Below are positions 26,319 to 33,931 of a stretch of 64,000 nt of DNA, piece after piece. Numbering within the stretch: the first letter of the stretch is position 1; every line of letters begins with the position of its first letter. Below the pieces are notes generated by a model. That model ran no database searches and was not told the DNA's origin. It saw only the letters and a list, made by a program, of their open reading frames with translations. The position numbers and the translations under genes were made by a program. This DNA is from Rhizobacter sp. OV335 (GTDB lineage Bacteria; Pseudomonadota; Gammaproteobacteria; Burkholderiales; Burkholderiaceae_C), in NCBI RefSeq assembly GCF_900142965.1, contig NZ_FRCQ01000004.1, positions 186,001 through 250,000 on the forward strand, written 5' to 3'.

Positions 26319-26821
26319 TCGACCTCCGCGCCGTGGCCTAGCTGGATCGGCCGGTTGCGCACCAGCTCGATGAGCGCCATCACGCCGATCGCGCAGGCGC
26401 ACAGGAAGGCCGGCAGCGGCAGCAGCGCCGCCGGGTAGCCGAGCACCACCGAGTGGCTGTCCATGCCGACCACCACCTGCTGCCACGCGCCCCAGGCCAG
26501 CAGCACGCTGGCCAGCACGACCAGCGCGCGGATCAGCACGGTGAGCAGCCGCACCGCGAGCGGCTTGCGCTGCAGCGCGCCGAGCAGGCTGGTGAAGGCC
26601 ATGTGCTCGCCAAGCGGGTAGGCCGCGGTCGCGCCGATGAACACCATCCAGACGAACAGCAGCCGCGACAGCTCTTCACTCGCCGCGACGCCGCTGCCGA
26701 AGCCGTAGCGCAGCACGACGTTGATGAACACCGCCACCGCCATCACGCCCAGGCAGGCGGCCATCGCCCAGTTGGCGAGGCGCAGCAGGCGGTGCGGCCG
26801 CGAGGAAGAGGTTGTTGTCAT
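26315..26821 (-). CDS. dctQ: TRAP transporter small permease (DctQ)
   Basis: 168 residues with four predicted membrane helices and the DctQ signatures VVLRYGFGSGVAASEELSRLLFVWMVFIGA. It forms the membrane complex with DctM. Its start overlaps the gluconokinase stop and its stop overlaps the dctM start, both as ATGA. Confidence 0.93.
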   Translation of the reverse strand: MTTTSSSRPHRLLRLANWAMAACLGVMAVAVFINVVLRYGFGSGVAASEELSRLLFVWMVFIGATAAYPLGEHMAFTSLLGALQRKPLAVRLLTVLIRALVVLASVLLAWGAWQQVVVGMDSHSVVLGYPAALLPLPAFLCACAIGVMALIELVRNRPIQLGHGAEVE

Positions 26822-27324
26822 GGGGTCTCCGTGGCATGCAGCCAGGCCGAGATGCGGGTCTGCAGTTCGGCCAGTGGGGCGGTCGCGTCGACGCGCAGCA
26901 CGAGCGGCTCGCCGACCGGTGATTCGAGCGTCTCGAACTGGCTGTCGACCAGGGTGGCCGAGAAGAAGTGCGACGACGCCCGCGCGGTGACGCGCGCCAG
27001 CGCCTGGTCGCGCGTCAGGTCGAGGAACACGAAGCGCAGCGCCGGCGAGGCGGCGCGCAGCTGATCGCGGTAGGCGCGGCGCAGGGCCGAGCAGGTGAGC
27101 ACGATGCCCTGCGGCTGCGCCGCCAGCTCGCCGGCCAGCGTCGCCAGCCAGCCGACGCGGTCGGCATCGGTCAGCGGGACGCCGCGGCTCATCTTGTCGC
27201 GGCTGGCCGCGCTGTGGTGGTCATCGCCTTCCACCAAGGGCATGCGCTCGGCCTGCGCAACCACCGCGCCCACCGTCGATTTGCCGCACCCGGCCACACC
27301 CATCATCACCACCGAACCGATCAT
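26818..27324 (-). CDS. gntK: Gluconokinase
   Basis: 168-residue P-loop kinase that phosphorylates D-gluconate to 6-phosphogluconate. The Walker A motif GVAGCGKST is at residues 9-17, followed by EGDDHHSAASRDKMSRGVPLTDADRVGWL, which is diagnostic for GntK, and LTCSALRRAYRDQLR. The ATG at 27322-27324 gives the normal length; a TTG further upstream adds unconserved residues. First gene of gntK-dctQ-dctM-dctP, and its identity suggests that the TRAP system imports gluconate. Confidence 0.94.
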   Translation of the reverse strand: MIGSVVMMGVAGCGKSTVGAVVAQAERMPLVEGDDHHSAASRDKMSRGVPLTDADRVGWLATLAGELAAQPQGIVLTCSALRRAYRDQLRAASPALRFVFLDLTRDQALARVTARASSHFFSATLVDSQFETLESPVGEPLVLRVDATAPLAELQTRISAWLHATETP

Positions 27325-27386
27325 CTGCAGTCGCACGAGAAGCTGGAAAAACAAGGCCTGGGCTGCCCGGCAGGGTACCGGCCAAG

Positions 27387-27396
27387 ACAGCGCTGT
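27387..27396. promoter_or_regulatory. Operator 1 for the divergent GntR-type repressor
   Basis: ACAGCGCTGT is a perfect palindrome within AGACAGCGCTGTCCT, about 60 bases upstream of gntK. It nearly matches the second site at 27451-27466; a central GCGC dyad is typical of LacI-family operators. Confidence 0.65.
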
Positions 27397-27450
27397 CCTC
27401 CATCGTCTCGATGGAAGGTATCAGGGGAATCACTGCATCATTCGTGTTGC

Positions 27451-27466
27451 AGGACAGCGCTATCCT
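27451..27466. promoter_or_regulatory. Operator 2 for the divergent GntR-type repressor
   Basis: AGGACAGCGCTATCCT is a 16-base imperfect palindrome (one mismatched pair) sharing ACAGCGCT with operator 1. The centres are 67 bases apart. Two sites between gntK and the LacI-type gene allow joint control of both directions, possibly with looping. Confidence 0.65.
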
Positions 27467-27529
27467 AGTCAACAATGGTCCGCCCACCGATGCGGACTTT
27501 CCCTGATCGGTCTCCCTGATCCACGCGCC

Positions 27530-28591
27530 ATGACCACCGATGCGAGCCCACTCGCCAGCACAGGCACCAGCACCAGCCCGTCGCGCCCCCGCGCCACCGG
27601 CCGCGTGACGCTGGCCGACGTGGCGCGGCTGGCCGAGGTGAGCCCGATCACGGTGTCGCGCGCGCTGCGCGGCGAGCGCGCGGTGCACCCCGACCTGGTC
27701 GCGCGCGTCAAGAGCGCGGCGCAGCGCCTGGGCTACGTGCCCGACCCGGCGGCGCGCGCGCTCGCCTCGCGGCACAGCGCGCACGTCGCGGTGCTGATCC
27801 CGATGCTGTCGAACGCGCTGTTCGTCGACCTGCTCGAAGAGGTGCAGCGCACGCTGCGCGCGGCCGGCTACCAGAGCCTGATCGGCGTCACGCACTACGA
27901 CATCGGCGAAGAAGAGCAGCTGCTGCGCGAGCAGCTGCAGCACCGCCCGGCCGGCCTGATGGTGACCGGGCTCGACCGCAGCGAGGCCACGCGGGCGCTG
28001 ATCGCGCAGAGCGGCGTGCCCTGCGTGCACCTGATGGAGCTGTCGGAGGTGCCGGGCGTCTACAGCGTCGGTTTCTCGCAGGCCGATGCGGCCGCCACGC
28101 TGACGCGCCACCTGCTGTCGCGCGGGCGGCGCCGCATCGCGTTCGCCGCCGCCCAGCTCGACCCGCGCACGATGCAGCGGCGCGAAGGCTGGCGGCGCGA
28201 GCTGAAGGCGGCCGGTGCCTACGACGCGACGCTCGAATGGCTGAACCCGGCGCCGTCGTCGCTCGCGCTCGGCGGGCAGATGCTGGAGCAGATCCTCGAG
28301 CTGAAGCGGCCGGTCGACGCGATCTTCTTCTGCAACGACGACCTCGCGCAGGGCGCGCTGCTGGCCGCGCTGCGGCTGGGCGTGGCGGTGCCGGAGCGCA
28401 TCGCGATCGCCGGCTTCAACGACCTGACCGGCAGCGACCAGATGCTGCCGGCGCTGACCACCGTGCGCACGCCGCGCGGCGAGGTCGGCGCGGCGGCGGC
28501 CCGCATGCTGCTCGCGCTGATGCGCGGCGAAGGCGTCGCGCAGCCGGCGGTCGATGCGGGCTATCAGTTGATGGTGCGCGCCAGCACCTGA
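27530..28591 (+). CDS. gntR: LacI-family transcription regulator of gluconate genes
   Basis: 353 residues. After a low-complexity Ser/Thr/Pro leader the LacI DNA-binding helix-turn-helix and hinge read VTLADVARLAEVSPITVSRALRGERAVHPDLVARVKSAAQRLGYVPDPAARALA, then a periplasmic-binding-like sensor domain (AVLIPMLSNALFVDLL ... FFCNDDLAQGALLAALRLG). Divergent from gntK, with two shared palindromes between them, it is most likely the gluconate-responsive repressor. The ATG at 27530 is chosen; upstream in-frame sequence overlaps the operators. Confidence 0.9.
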   Translation: MTTDASPLASTGTSTSPSRPRATGRVTLADVARLAEVSPITVSRALRGERAVHPDLVARVKSAAQRLGYVPDPAARALASRHSAHVAVLIPMLSNALFVDLLEEVQRTLRAAGYQSLIGVTHYDIGEEEQLLREQLQHRPAGLMVTGLDRSEATRALIAQSGVPCVHLMELSEVPGVYSVGFSQADAAATLTRHLLSRGRRRIAFAAAQLDPRTMQRREGWRRELKAAGAYDATLEWLNPAPSSLALGGQMLEQILELKRPVDAIFFCNDDLAQGALLAALRLGVAVPERIAIAGFNDLTGSDQMLPALTTVRTPRGEVGAAAARMLLALMRGEGVAQPAVDAGYQLMVRAST

Positions 28592-28679
28592 GGAGCCTGA
28601 AGGGGCCCCTGCAAGGGTGAAGTACTGAGGTACGCTTGCGCGTTCCGGATTCCCGGCCCGCAACCGACTCCACGCCGTC

Positions 28680-29954
28680 GTGCCCGACCTGTTCCGCCGC
28701 CAGGCCATCGACCAACAGCGCCAGAAATTCCACGGTGCCATCGTGCTCACGCGCAGCCCGCAACAGGCCGCGTGGACGGTGTTCTTCGTGCTGCTGGTGC
28801 TCGCGCTGATCGCGTTCGCCGCGACGCAGGGCTTCGCGCGCCAGGAAACCGTCACCGGCGTGCTGCTGCCGAGCGGCGGCGTGCTGCGGCTGGTGGCGCC
28901 GCAGGCCGGCGTGGTGCTGCCGGGCGGCGCCGCGCAGGGGCAGCCGGTGGCGGCGAACGCGCCGGTGCTGCGCCTGTCGGCCGAACAGTCCAGTGCGACG
29001 GGGCCGACGCAATCGGCGGTCGCCGACTCGCTGACGAGCCGCCAGCGCGCGCTGCTCGACGAACTGAAGCAGCAGGCCGAGCAGGCGCGCCAGCAGGCCG
29101 CCGCGCTCGACGCCCGCATCGCCAACCTCGATGCCGCACTGCAGCAGCACGAGCGCGAACTCGCGCTGCAGCGCGAGCGCATCGCGGTGATGCAGGACAT
29201 CGCCGCGCGCTACCCGGAGCTGGTGCGCAGCGGCGCGGTCTCGCCGGTCGAGGTGGCCGAGAAGAACGCCGAGGTGCTCGACCAGCGCGCGCGGCTGTCG
29301 ACGCTGGAGCGGCAACGCCTCGCGCTGCAGCAGGACCTGGCGAGCGCCCGCGCGCAGCGCCAGGCGGTGCCGCTGCAGGCCGAGCGCGAAGGCTCGCAGC
29401 TGCGCCGCGAGGCCCAGGCCTTGTCGCAGCAGCAGGCCGAGAACGAGGCCCGCCGAGAGACGGCCGTGCTCGCGCCGCAGGCCGGGCGCATCGGCACCGT
29501 GCTGGCGAGCCCCGGCCAGTCGGTCGCGGCCGGGCAGCTGCTCGCGACGCTGCTGCCCGGCGGCAGCGGCAGCGCGCTCGAGGCCGAGCTGGAGGTGCCG
29601 ACCCGCGCCGCCGGCTTCGTGAAGCCGGGCACGCTGGTGAAGCTGCGCGTCGACGCGTTCCCGTATGCGCGCTTCGGGCAGTTGCCGGCGCATGTGCGCG
29701 AGGTGTCGCAGAGCGCGGTGGCGATGGCGCCCACCGATGACACGCCCGCCGTCACCGGCAGTGCCAGCCCCGGTGGCAGCAGCGGCGTCTACCGCGTGCG
29801 CGTCGTGATCGACGCGACCGACAGCGCTGCCCTCGCGTGGCGCGACTCGCTGAAGGCCGGCATGCGTGTGCAGGCCAGCCTGGTCGCCGAGAAGCGCACG
29901 CTGATCGAATGGGTGCTGGAGCCGCTGGCCGGCCTGCAGGTGGCGGCCCGATGA
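28680..29954 (+). CDS. HlyD-family periplasmic adaptor of a type I secretion system
   Basis: 424 residues: a short cytoplasmic tail with FRRQAIDQQRQKFHGAIVL, one membrane segment (WTVFFVLLVLALIAFAA), a lipoyl-like half (VLRLVAPQAGVVLPG), a long coiled coil (about 110-265, rich in Gln/Ala/Arg), the second lipoyl half (APQAGRIGTVLASPGQSVAAGQLL) and a beta-barrel domain. This is the membrane-fusion partner of CvaB/PCAT exporters (CvaA/MchE/RaxA-like). GTG start. Its stop overlaps the ABC transporter start as ATGA. An outer-membrane TolC must come from elsewhere. Confidence 0.9.
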   Translation: MPDLFRRQAIDQQRQKFHGAIVLTRSPQQAAWTVFFVLLVLALIAFAATQGFARQETVTGVLLPSGGVLRLVAPQAGVVLPGGAAQGQPVAANAPVLRLSAEQSSATGPTQSAVADSLTSRQRALLDELKQQAEQARQQAAALDARIANLDAALQQHERELALQRERIAVMQDIAARYPELVRSGAVSPVEVAEKNAEVLDQRARLSTLERQRLALQQDLASARAQRQAVPLQAEREGSQLRREAQALSQQQAENEARRETAVLAPQAGRIGTVLASPGQSVAAGQLLATLLPGGSGSALEAELEVPTRAAGFVKPGTLVKLRVDAFPYARFGQLPAHVREVSQSAVAMAPTDDTPAVTGSASPGGSSGVYRVRVVIDATDSAALAWRDSLKAGMRVQASLVAEKRTLIEWVLEPLAGLQVAAR

Positions 29955-32116
29955 GCCTCGACCAGGATCCGGTGCCGCCCGGCGTGACGCGCCGGCTCGG
30001 CCTCGGGCGGCACCTGCCGGTGATCGTGCAGACCGAGGCCACCGAATGCGGGCTCGCCAGCATCGCGATGATCGCGGTCTACCACGGCATCGACACCGAC
30101 CTGCCGACACTGCGGCTGCGCTTCGCGCTGTCGCGCAAGGGCACCAACTTCGAGAGCATGGTGCGCATCGCCGCCGCGCTCGGGCTCGACAACCGGCCGC
30201 TGAAGCTCGAGATGGAGCACCTGCCGCAGCTCGCGTTGCCCTGCGTGCTGCACTGGGACATGAACCACTTCGTGGTGCTGAAGTCGGTGTCGGCGCGGCG
30301 CATCGTGATCCACGACCCGGCGATCGGTGTGCGCTCGTTCACGCCCGCGGAATTCGCGCAGCACTTCACCGGCATCGCGATGGAGCTGACGCCGGCGGCC
30401 GGCTTCGAGCCGCGGCGCGAGAAGCTCGAGTTCACGCTGCGCGGGCTGATGGGCCGCATCACCGGGCTGGGCGCGAGCCTCGGGCAGATCGTCGCGCTGG
30501 CGGTGGCGCTCGAGGTGGTGGTGATCGCGCTGCCGTTCTACCTGCAGTGGGTGGTCGACCATGGGCTGCTGGCCGCCGACCTCGACCTGCTGGCGATCCT
30601 CGCGATCGGCTTCAGCCTGCTGGTGCTGCTGCAGAGCGGGCTCGGCGCGGTGCGCGGCTGGTGGGTCGCGACGCTGAGCGCGCGGCTGAACTTCCAGTGG
30701 CTGGGCAACGTGTTCGGCCACCTGGTGAAGCTGCCGCTGGAGTTCTTCGAGAAGCGGCACGTCGGCCACATCATCTCCTGCTTCGGCTCGGTCACGGTGA
30801 TCCAGAAGACGCTGACGACCGGCGTGGTGACCGCGCTGGTCGATGCGCTGATGGTGCTCGGCACCGCCGCGATGATGGCGGCCTACAGCCTGCAGCTGAT
30901 GGCGGTGTCGGTCGTCGCGACGCTGCTGTACGCCGGGCTGCGCTGGTCGGTGTTCCGCGCGCTGCGCGCCGCCAGCGCCGAGGAGATCATCCACGCGGCG
31001 CGCCAGCAGACGCACTTCCTCGAGACCGCCAGCGGCATCCAGAGCGTGCGGCTGTTCGGCCGCGGCAACCTGCGCCGCGCCGGCTGGATGAACATGCTGG
31101 CCGACCAGTTCAACGCCGGGCTGCGCGTGCAGCGGGTGCACATCGGCAACGAGACCGCGCAGACGCTGCTGTTCGGGCTGGAGCGGGTGCTGGTGGTGTG
31201 GCTCGCGGCGCGCTCGGTGCTGGCCGGCAGCTTCACGGTCGGCATGCTGTTCGCGTACATGGCCTACAAGGAGCTGTTCTCGACGCGCGTCGCGTCGATG
31301 ATCGACAAGCTGTCAGAACTCGCGATGCTGCGCCTGCACGGCGAGCGCGTGGCCGACATCGTGCTGGCCGAGGCCGAAGCCGCCGAGGGGCTGGCAGGCG
31401 CGAACGCGGTCGAGGTCGACCTGTCGCGCCGGCCGGCGCGCATCGAGCTGCGCGGCGTGTCGTACCGCTATGCGAGCACCGAGCCCTGGGTGCTGGAGAA
31501 CGTCAACCTGACGGTGGAGGCCGGCGAGTGCCTGGCGCTGACCGGGGCCTCGGGCTGTGGCAAGACGACGCTGGTGAAGGTGATGCTCGGGCTGCTGCCG
31601 CCGACGCAGGGCGAGGTGCTGTTCGACGGCACGCCGATCCTGCACCTGGGCCTCGCGAACTACCGCGCGCTGATCGGCACCGTGATGCAGGAGGACCGGC
31701 TGTTCTCCGGCTCGCTGGCGGACAACATCTGCTTCTTCGATGCCGAGCCCGACATGGCGCGCATCGAGGCCTGCGCGAAGATCGCGGCGATCGACACCGA
31801 GATCCAGGCGATGCCGATGGGCTACCACACGCTGGTCGGCGACGTGGGCGTCGGCATCTCGGGCGGGCAGAAGCAGCGCGTGCTGCTGGCGCGCTCGCTG
31901 TACCGCGAGCCGCGCATCCTCGTGCTCGACGAAGCCACCAGCCACCTCGACCTGCGCAACGAGCAGACGGTGAACCACGCGGTGGCGGCGATGCGGCTGA
32001 CGCGGGTGGTGGTGGCGCACCGGCCGGACACGATCGCGATGGCGGATCGGGTGGTGGTGATCGAGCACGGGCGGGTGGCGGGGGAGGAGCGGAACGCGGA
32101 GGCCCCGGTCAGCTGA
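29951..32116 (+). CDS. C39-peptidase ABC exporter (bacteriocin-type, PCAT)
   Basis: 721 residues. The N-terminal C39 peptidase is complete: Cys33 in QTEATECGLAS, His106 in MNHFVVLK and Asp122 in IHDPAIG, so it should cut double-glycine leaders. A six-helix membrane domain follows (about 165-440), then the ABC domain with Walker A GASGCGKTT, Q-loop, signature GISGGQKQR and Walker B ILVLDEATSHLD. It processes and exports small peptides together with the adaptor before it. No double-glycine precursor gene was found next to it, so the cargo is encoded elsewhere or is too short and divergent to recognise. Confidence 0.94.
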   Translation: MSLDQDPVPPGVTRRLGLGRHLPVIVQTEATECGLASIAMIAVYHGIDTDLPTLRLRFALSRKGTNFESMVRIAAALGLDNRPLKLEMEHLPQLALPCVLHWDMNHFVVLKSVSARRIVIHDPAIGVRSFTPAEFAQHFTGIAMELTPAAGFEPRREKLEFTLRGLMGRITGLGASLGQIVALAVALEVVVIALPFYLQWVVDHGLLAADLDLLAILAIGFSLLVLLQSGLGAVRGWWVATLSARLNFQWLGNVFGHLVKLPLEFFEKRHVGHIISCFGSVTVIQKTLTTGVVTALVDALMVLGTAAMMAAYSLQLMAVSVVATLLYAGLRWSVFRALRAASAEEIIHAARQQTHFLETASGIQSVRLFGRGNLRRAGWMNMLADQFNAGLRVQRVHIGNETAQTLLFGLERVLVVWLAARSVLAGSFTVGMLFAYMAYKELFSTRVASMIDKLSELAMLRLHGERVADIVLAEAEAAEGLAGANAVEVDLSRRPARIELRGVSYRYASTEPWVLENVNLTVEAGECLALTGASGCGKTTLVKVMLGLLPPTQGEVLFDGTPILHLGLANYRALIGTVMQEDRLFSGSLADNICFFDAEPDMARIEACAKIAAIDTEIQAMPMGYHTLVGDVGVGISGGQKQRVLLARSLYREPRILVLDEATSHLDLRNEQTVNHAVAAMRLTRVVVAHRPDTIAMADRVVVIEHGRVAGEERNAEAPVS

Positions 32117-32117
32117 A

Positions 32118-32171
32118 AAATGACCGCAATCCCAGTCCGCATTCCGACAACGACCGTGATTGCGGTCATTT
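32118..32171. terminator. Bidirectional terminator-like hairpin between exporter and hipA
   Basis: AAATGACCGCAAT (32118-32130) and ATTGCGGTCATTT (32159-32171) are perfect 13-base inverted arms with A/T ends on both sides, enclosing a 28-base loop. It lies between the converging ends of the ABC exporter and hipA. Confidence 0.65.
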
Positions 32172-32177
32172 CTGCCG

Positions 32178-33452
32178 CTATGCCCACCCGACGTCGCGCG
32201 GGTGCCGCATCGCGGAGCTGACGATCTCCAGGTCCTTCGCCTCGACGCCGAACTGCTCGAACCAGGTTCGCCACTCGTCCACGCAGCGGGCGATCCGGTC
32301 GACGATCTCGCGCGCCTGTTCATCGGTCAGCCCGAACAGCGGCGCGCGGCTCAGCGCATTGGGCAAGGTGGCCAGCCGCCCTTCGGCGCCGACGCTCAGG
32401 TGCAGGTAGCGTGTGTGCGCCACCTGCGGCTTCGGCAGCACGTCGTACAGCGGGCTGAGGGTCCAGCCCTTCACCTGCGGCTGCCACACGAACGCATGGT
32501 TGCGCAGGTGGTCGTCGTCGTTGCTGACCAGGATGTTGAAGACCATGCGGCCGAACAGCTCCGTGCGGTCGCTCTGCACCCGCCCCGCCGCGCCGATGGC
32601 GGCAAGCTTCAACGAGATGTCGGCATACGACGCCTGCGAGGACTGCGACTCGTGCAGTTCGAGCGCGGTCAACGCACTGATGGCATGCCGCCGCGCGAAG
32701 CCGCCTTCGCAGGGGTAGCGGTCGAAGCGCTCGATCAGCATCACGTCACGGCCGTCCGGCAGGCGCATCAGCTCGGTCACCGGCACGGCCAACCCGCAGG
32801 TGCGCGCCAGTTCCAGCGTGGCGCGCTCCACCGCAGGGATGTTGAAGCGGTCGCCGACCGACGGAAACTTGGCGAGGTACTGGACGCCGTCCTTCACCAC
32901 CACCGCCTTCGGACGGGCGCCGCCCATGCTCGGGCCGGCATCGAACAGCTGCTCGAGTTCGTGCGGCACCGGTTCGCTGCGCTGCACCTTGTCGGCCGCG
33001 TCGAGCAGGTAACGCACATCGGCCACCGGCACCAGCCGGTCCCGGGTCTCGTCGTGGTCCAGGCCCGGTCGGATGTCGAGCGCGCCGAACCGGTTCGACC
33101 CGGCCTCCATCAGGTAGCGCGTCTCGGCCAGTGCGTTCGGTGGCGCCTTCAGGATGTTCTCGATGACCCGCCGGCCCCACATGTCGGGCATGGCGTCGCG
33201 CACGGCACCGAAGAACTCCAGGCCATTGGAGGGTTCGTACGTGCGTTGCGACCCGGGAACCGCGGTGGCCAGCGACAGCGTCGCGGCATCGATCGGAATG
33301 GCCTTGGGCCGTTCGAGGTACTTGGCACCGAAGCCGAAGCTCGACGACACGACCGCCAGCCCCTCTTCGACGATGGACAGTTGCCCGGCCGGAACGGCCT
33401 TCAGCTCGCCCGGCAGCCAGGCGAAGACGACACCCTTGAATTCAGAAGGCAT
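32178..33452 (-). CDS. hipA: HipA-type serine/threonine kinase toxin
   Basis: 424 residues with HipA N-terminal couple domain (FKGVVFAWLPGELKAVPAGQL, FEFFGAVRDAMPDMWGRRVIE) and kinase core: GPSMGGARPKAVVV nucleotide loop, LIERFDR, RHAISALTALEL, the catalytic loop FNILVSNDDDHLRNHAF and metal site SPLYDVLP. HipA toxins phosphorylate a cytoplasmic target (GltX in E. coli) and cause growth arrest; the partner HipB neutralises them. The ATG at 33450-33452 overlaps hipB by 11 bases. Catalytic residues look intact, so it is probably active. Confidence 0.92.
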   Translation of the reverse strand: MPSEFKGVVFAWLPGELKAVPAGQLSIVEEGLAVVSSSFGFGAKYLERPKAIPIDAATLSLATAVPGSQRTYEPSNGLEFFGAVRDAMPDMWGRRVIENILKAPPNALAETRYLMEAGSNRFGALDIRPGLDHDETRDRLVPVADVRYLLDAADKVQRSEPVPHELEQLFDAGPSMGGARPKAVVVKDGVQYLAKFPSVGDRFNIPAVERATLELARTCGLAVPVTELMRLPDGRDVMLIERFDRYPCEGGFARRHAISALTALELHESQSSQASYADISLKLAAIGAAGRVQSDRTELFGRMVFNILVSNDDDHLRNHAFVWQPQVKGWTLSPLYDVLPKPQVAHTRYLHLSVGAEGRLATLPNALSRAPLFGLTDEQAREIVDRIARCVDEWRTWFEQFGVEAKDLEIVSSAMRHPRDVGWA

Positions 33453-33792
33453 AGGGGTCCTCCGCGGCGTCCTTGCCCCTCGACCCGGTGGCGCGCTTGC
33501 GCTGTTCGAGCTGGCGCCGGGCTCGGCCGGCAGCATCGGCATCAGGGTCGGCAGCCCTTTGAAGAATCGGCAGCAGGTTGGAGACTTCCATCGCGGACAG
33601 CCACGAAGAAAAGCTCACCGCGGGGTCACCCCGCTCGATGCGCTGCAAGGTGGCGACGCTCATGCGGGCACGCTCCGCAAAGTCGGCCTGCGTGAGGTTG
33701 CGCGCCAGGCGGGCCAGGCGGATCGCCGCCCCCAGCTGGCCGGAGGCCGCGACGGACGCAGGGCTGGCAAAGGCGGCTTCGGGACGGCGCAT
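33442..33792 (-). CDS. hipB: HipB-type antitoxin, XRE helix-turn-helix
   Basis: 116 residues: an XRE-type DNA-binding domain (LGAAIRLARLARNLTQADFAERARMSVATLQRIERGDPAVSFSSWLSAMEV) and a basic, probably disordered tail. It precedes hipA with an 11-base overlap, the usual antitoxin-toxin order, and should repress the shared promoter, which carries a perfect palindrome at 33812-33833. Confidence 0.9.
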   Translation of the reverse strand: MRRPEAAFASPASVAASGQLGAAIRLARLARNLTQADFAERARMSVATLQRIERGDPAVSFSSWLSAMEVSNLLPILQRAADPDADAAGRARRQLEQRKRATGSRGKDAAEDPYAF

Positions 33793-33811
33793 GACTTCTC
33801 GCAGTCAAAGG

Positions 33812-33833
33812 AATGCATCATATCTGATGCATT
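33812..33833 (-). promoter_or_regulatory. hipBA operator-promoter
   Basis: AATGCATCATATCTGATGCATT contains perfect 9-base inverted arms around a 4-base centre, 20 bases before hipB. On the minus strand TATGAT (33817-33822) inside the palindrome fits a -10 box, with TTATTG (33841-33846) at 18 bases as -35. Binding would block RNA polymerase, as expected for HipB autoregulation. The region is strikingly AT-rich for this chromosome. Confidence 0.7.
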
Positions 33834-33931
33834 GACAATGCAATAATCCATCATATTTGCTGCCTTAAGAAGATAAGGTAGCAATTAAGCTGTAAACCGC
33901 CTCAAACTGAATCAGTCCATTCGTCCCTGTT

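Noticed and set aside
28592-28679. Double-glycine precursor peptide between gntR and the HlyD-type gene
   Set aside because: Only 88 bases and no start followed by a GG-leader in any frame.
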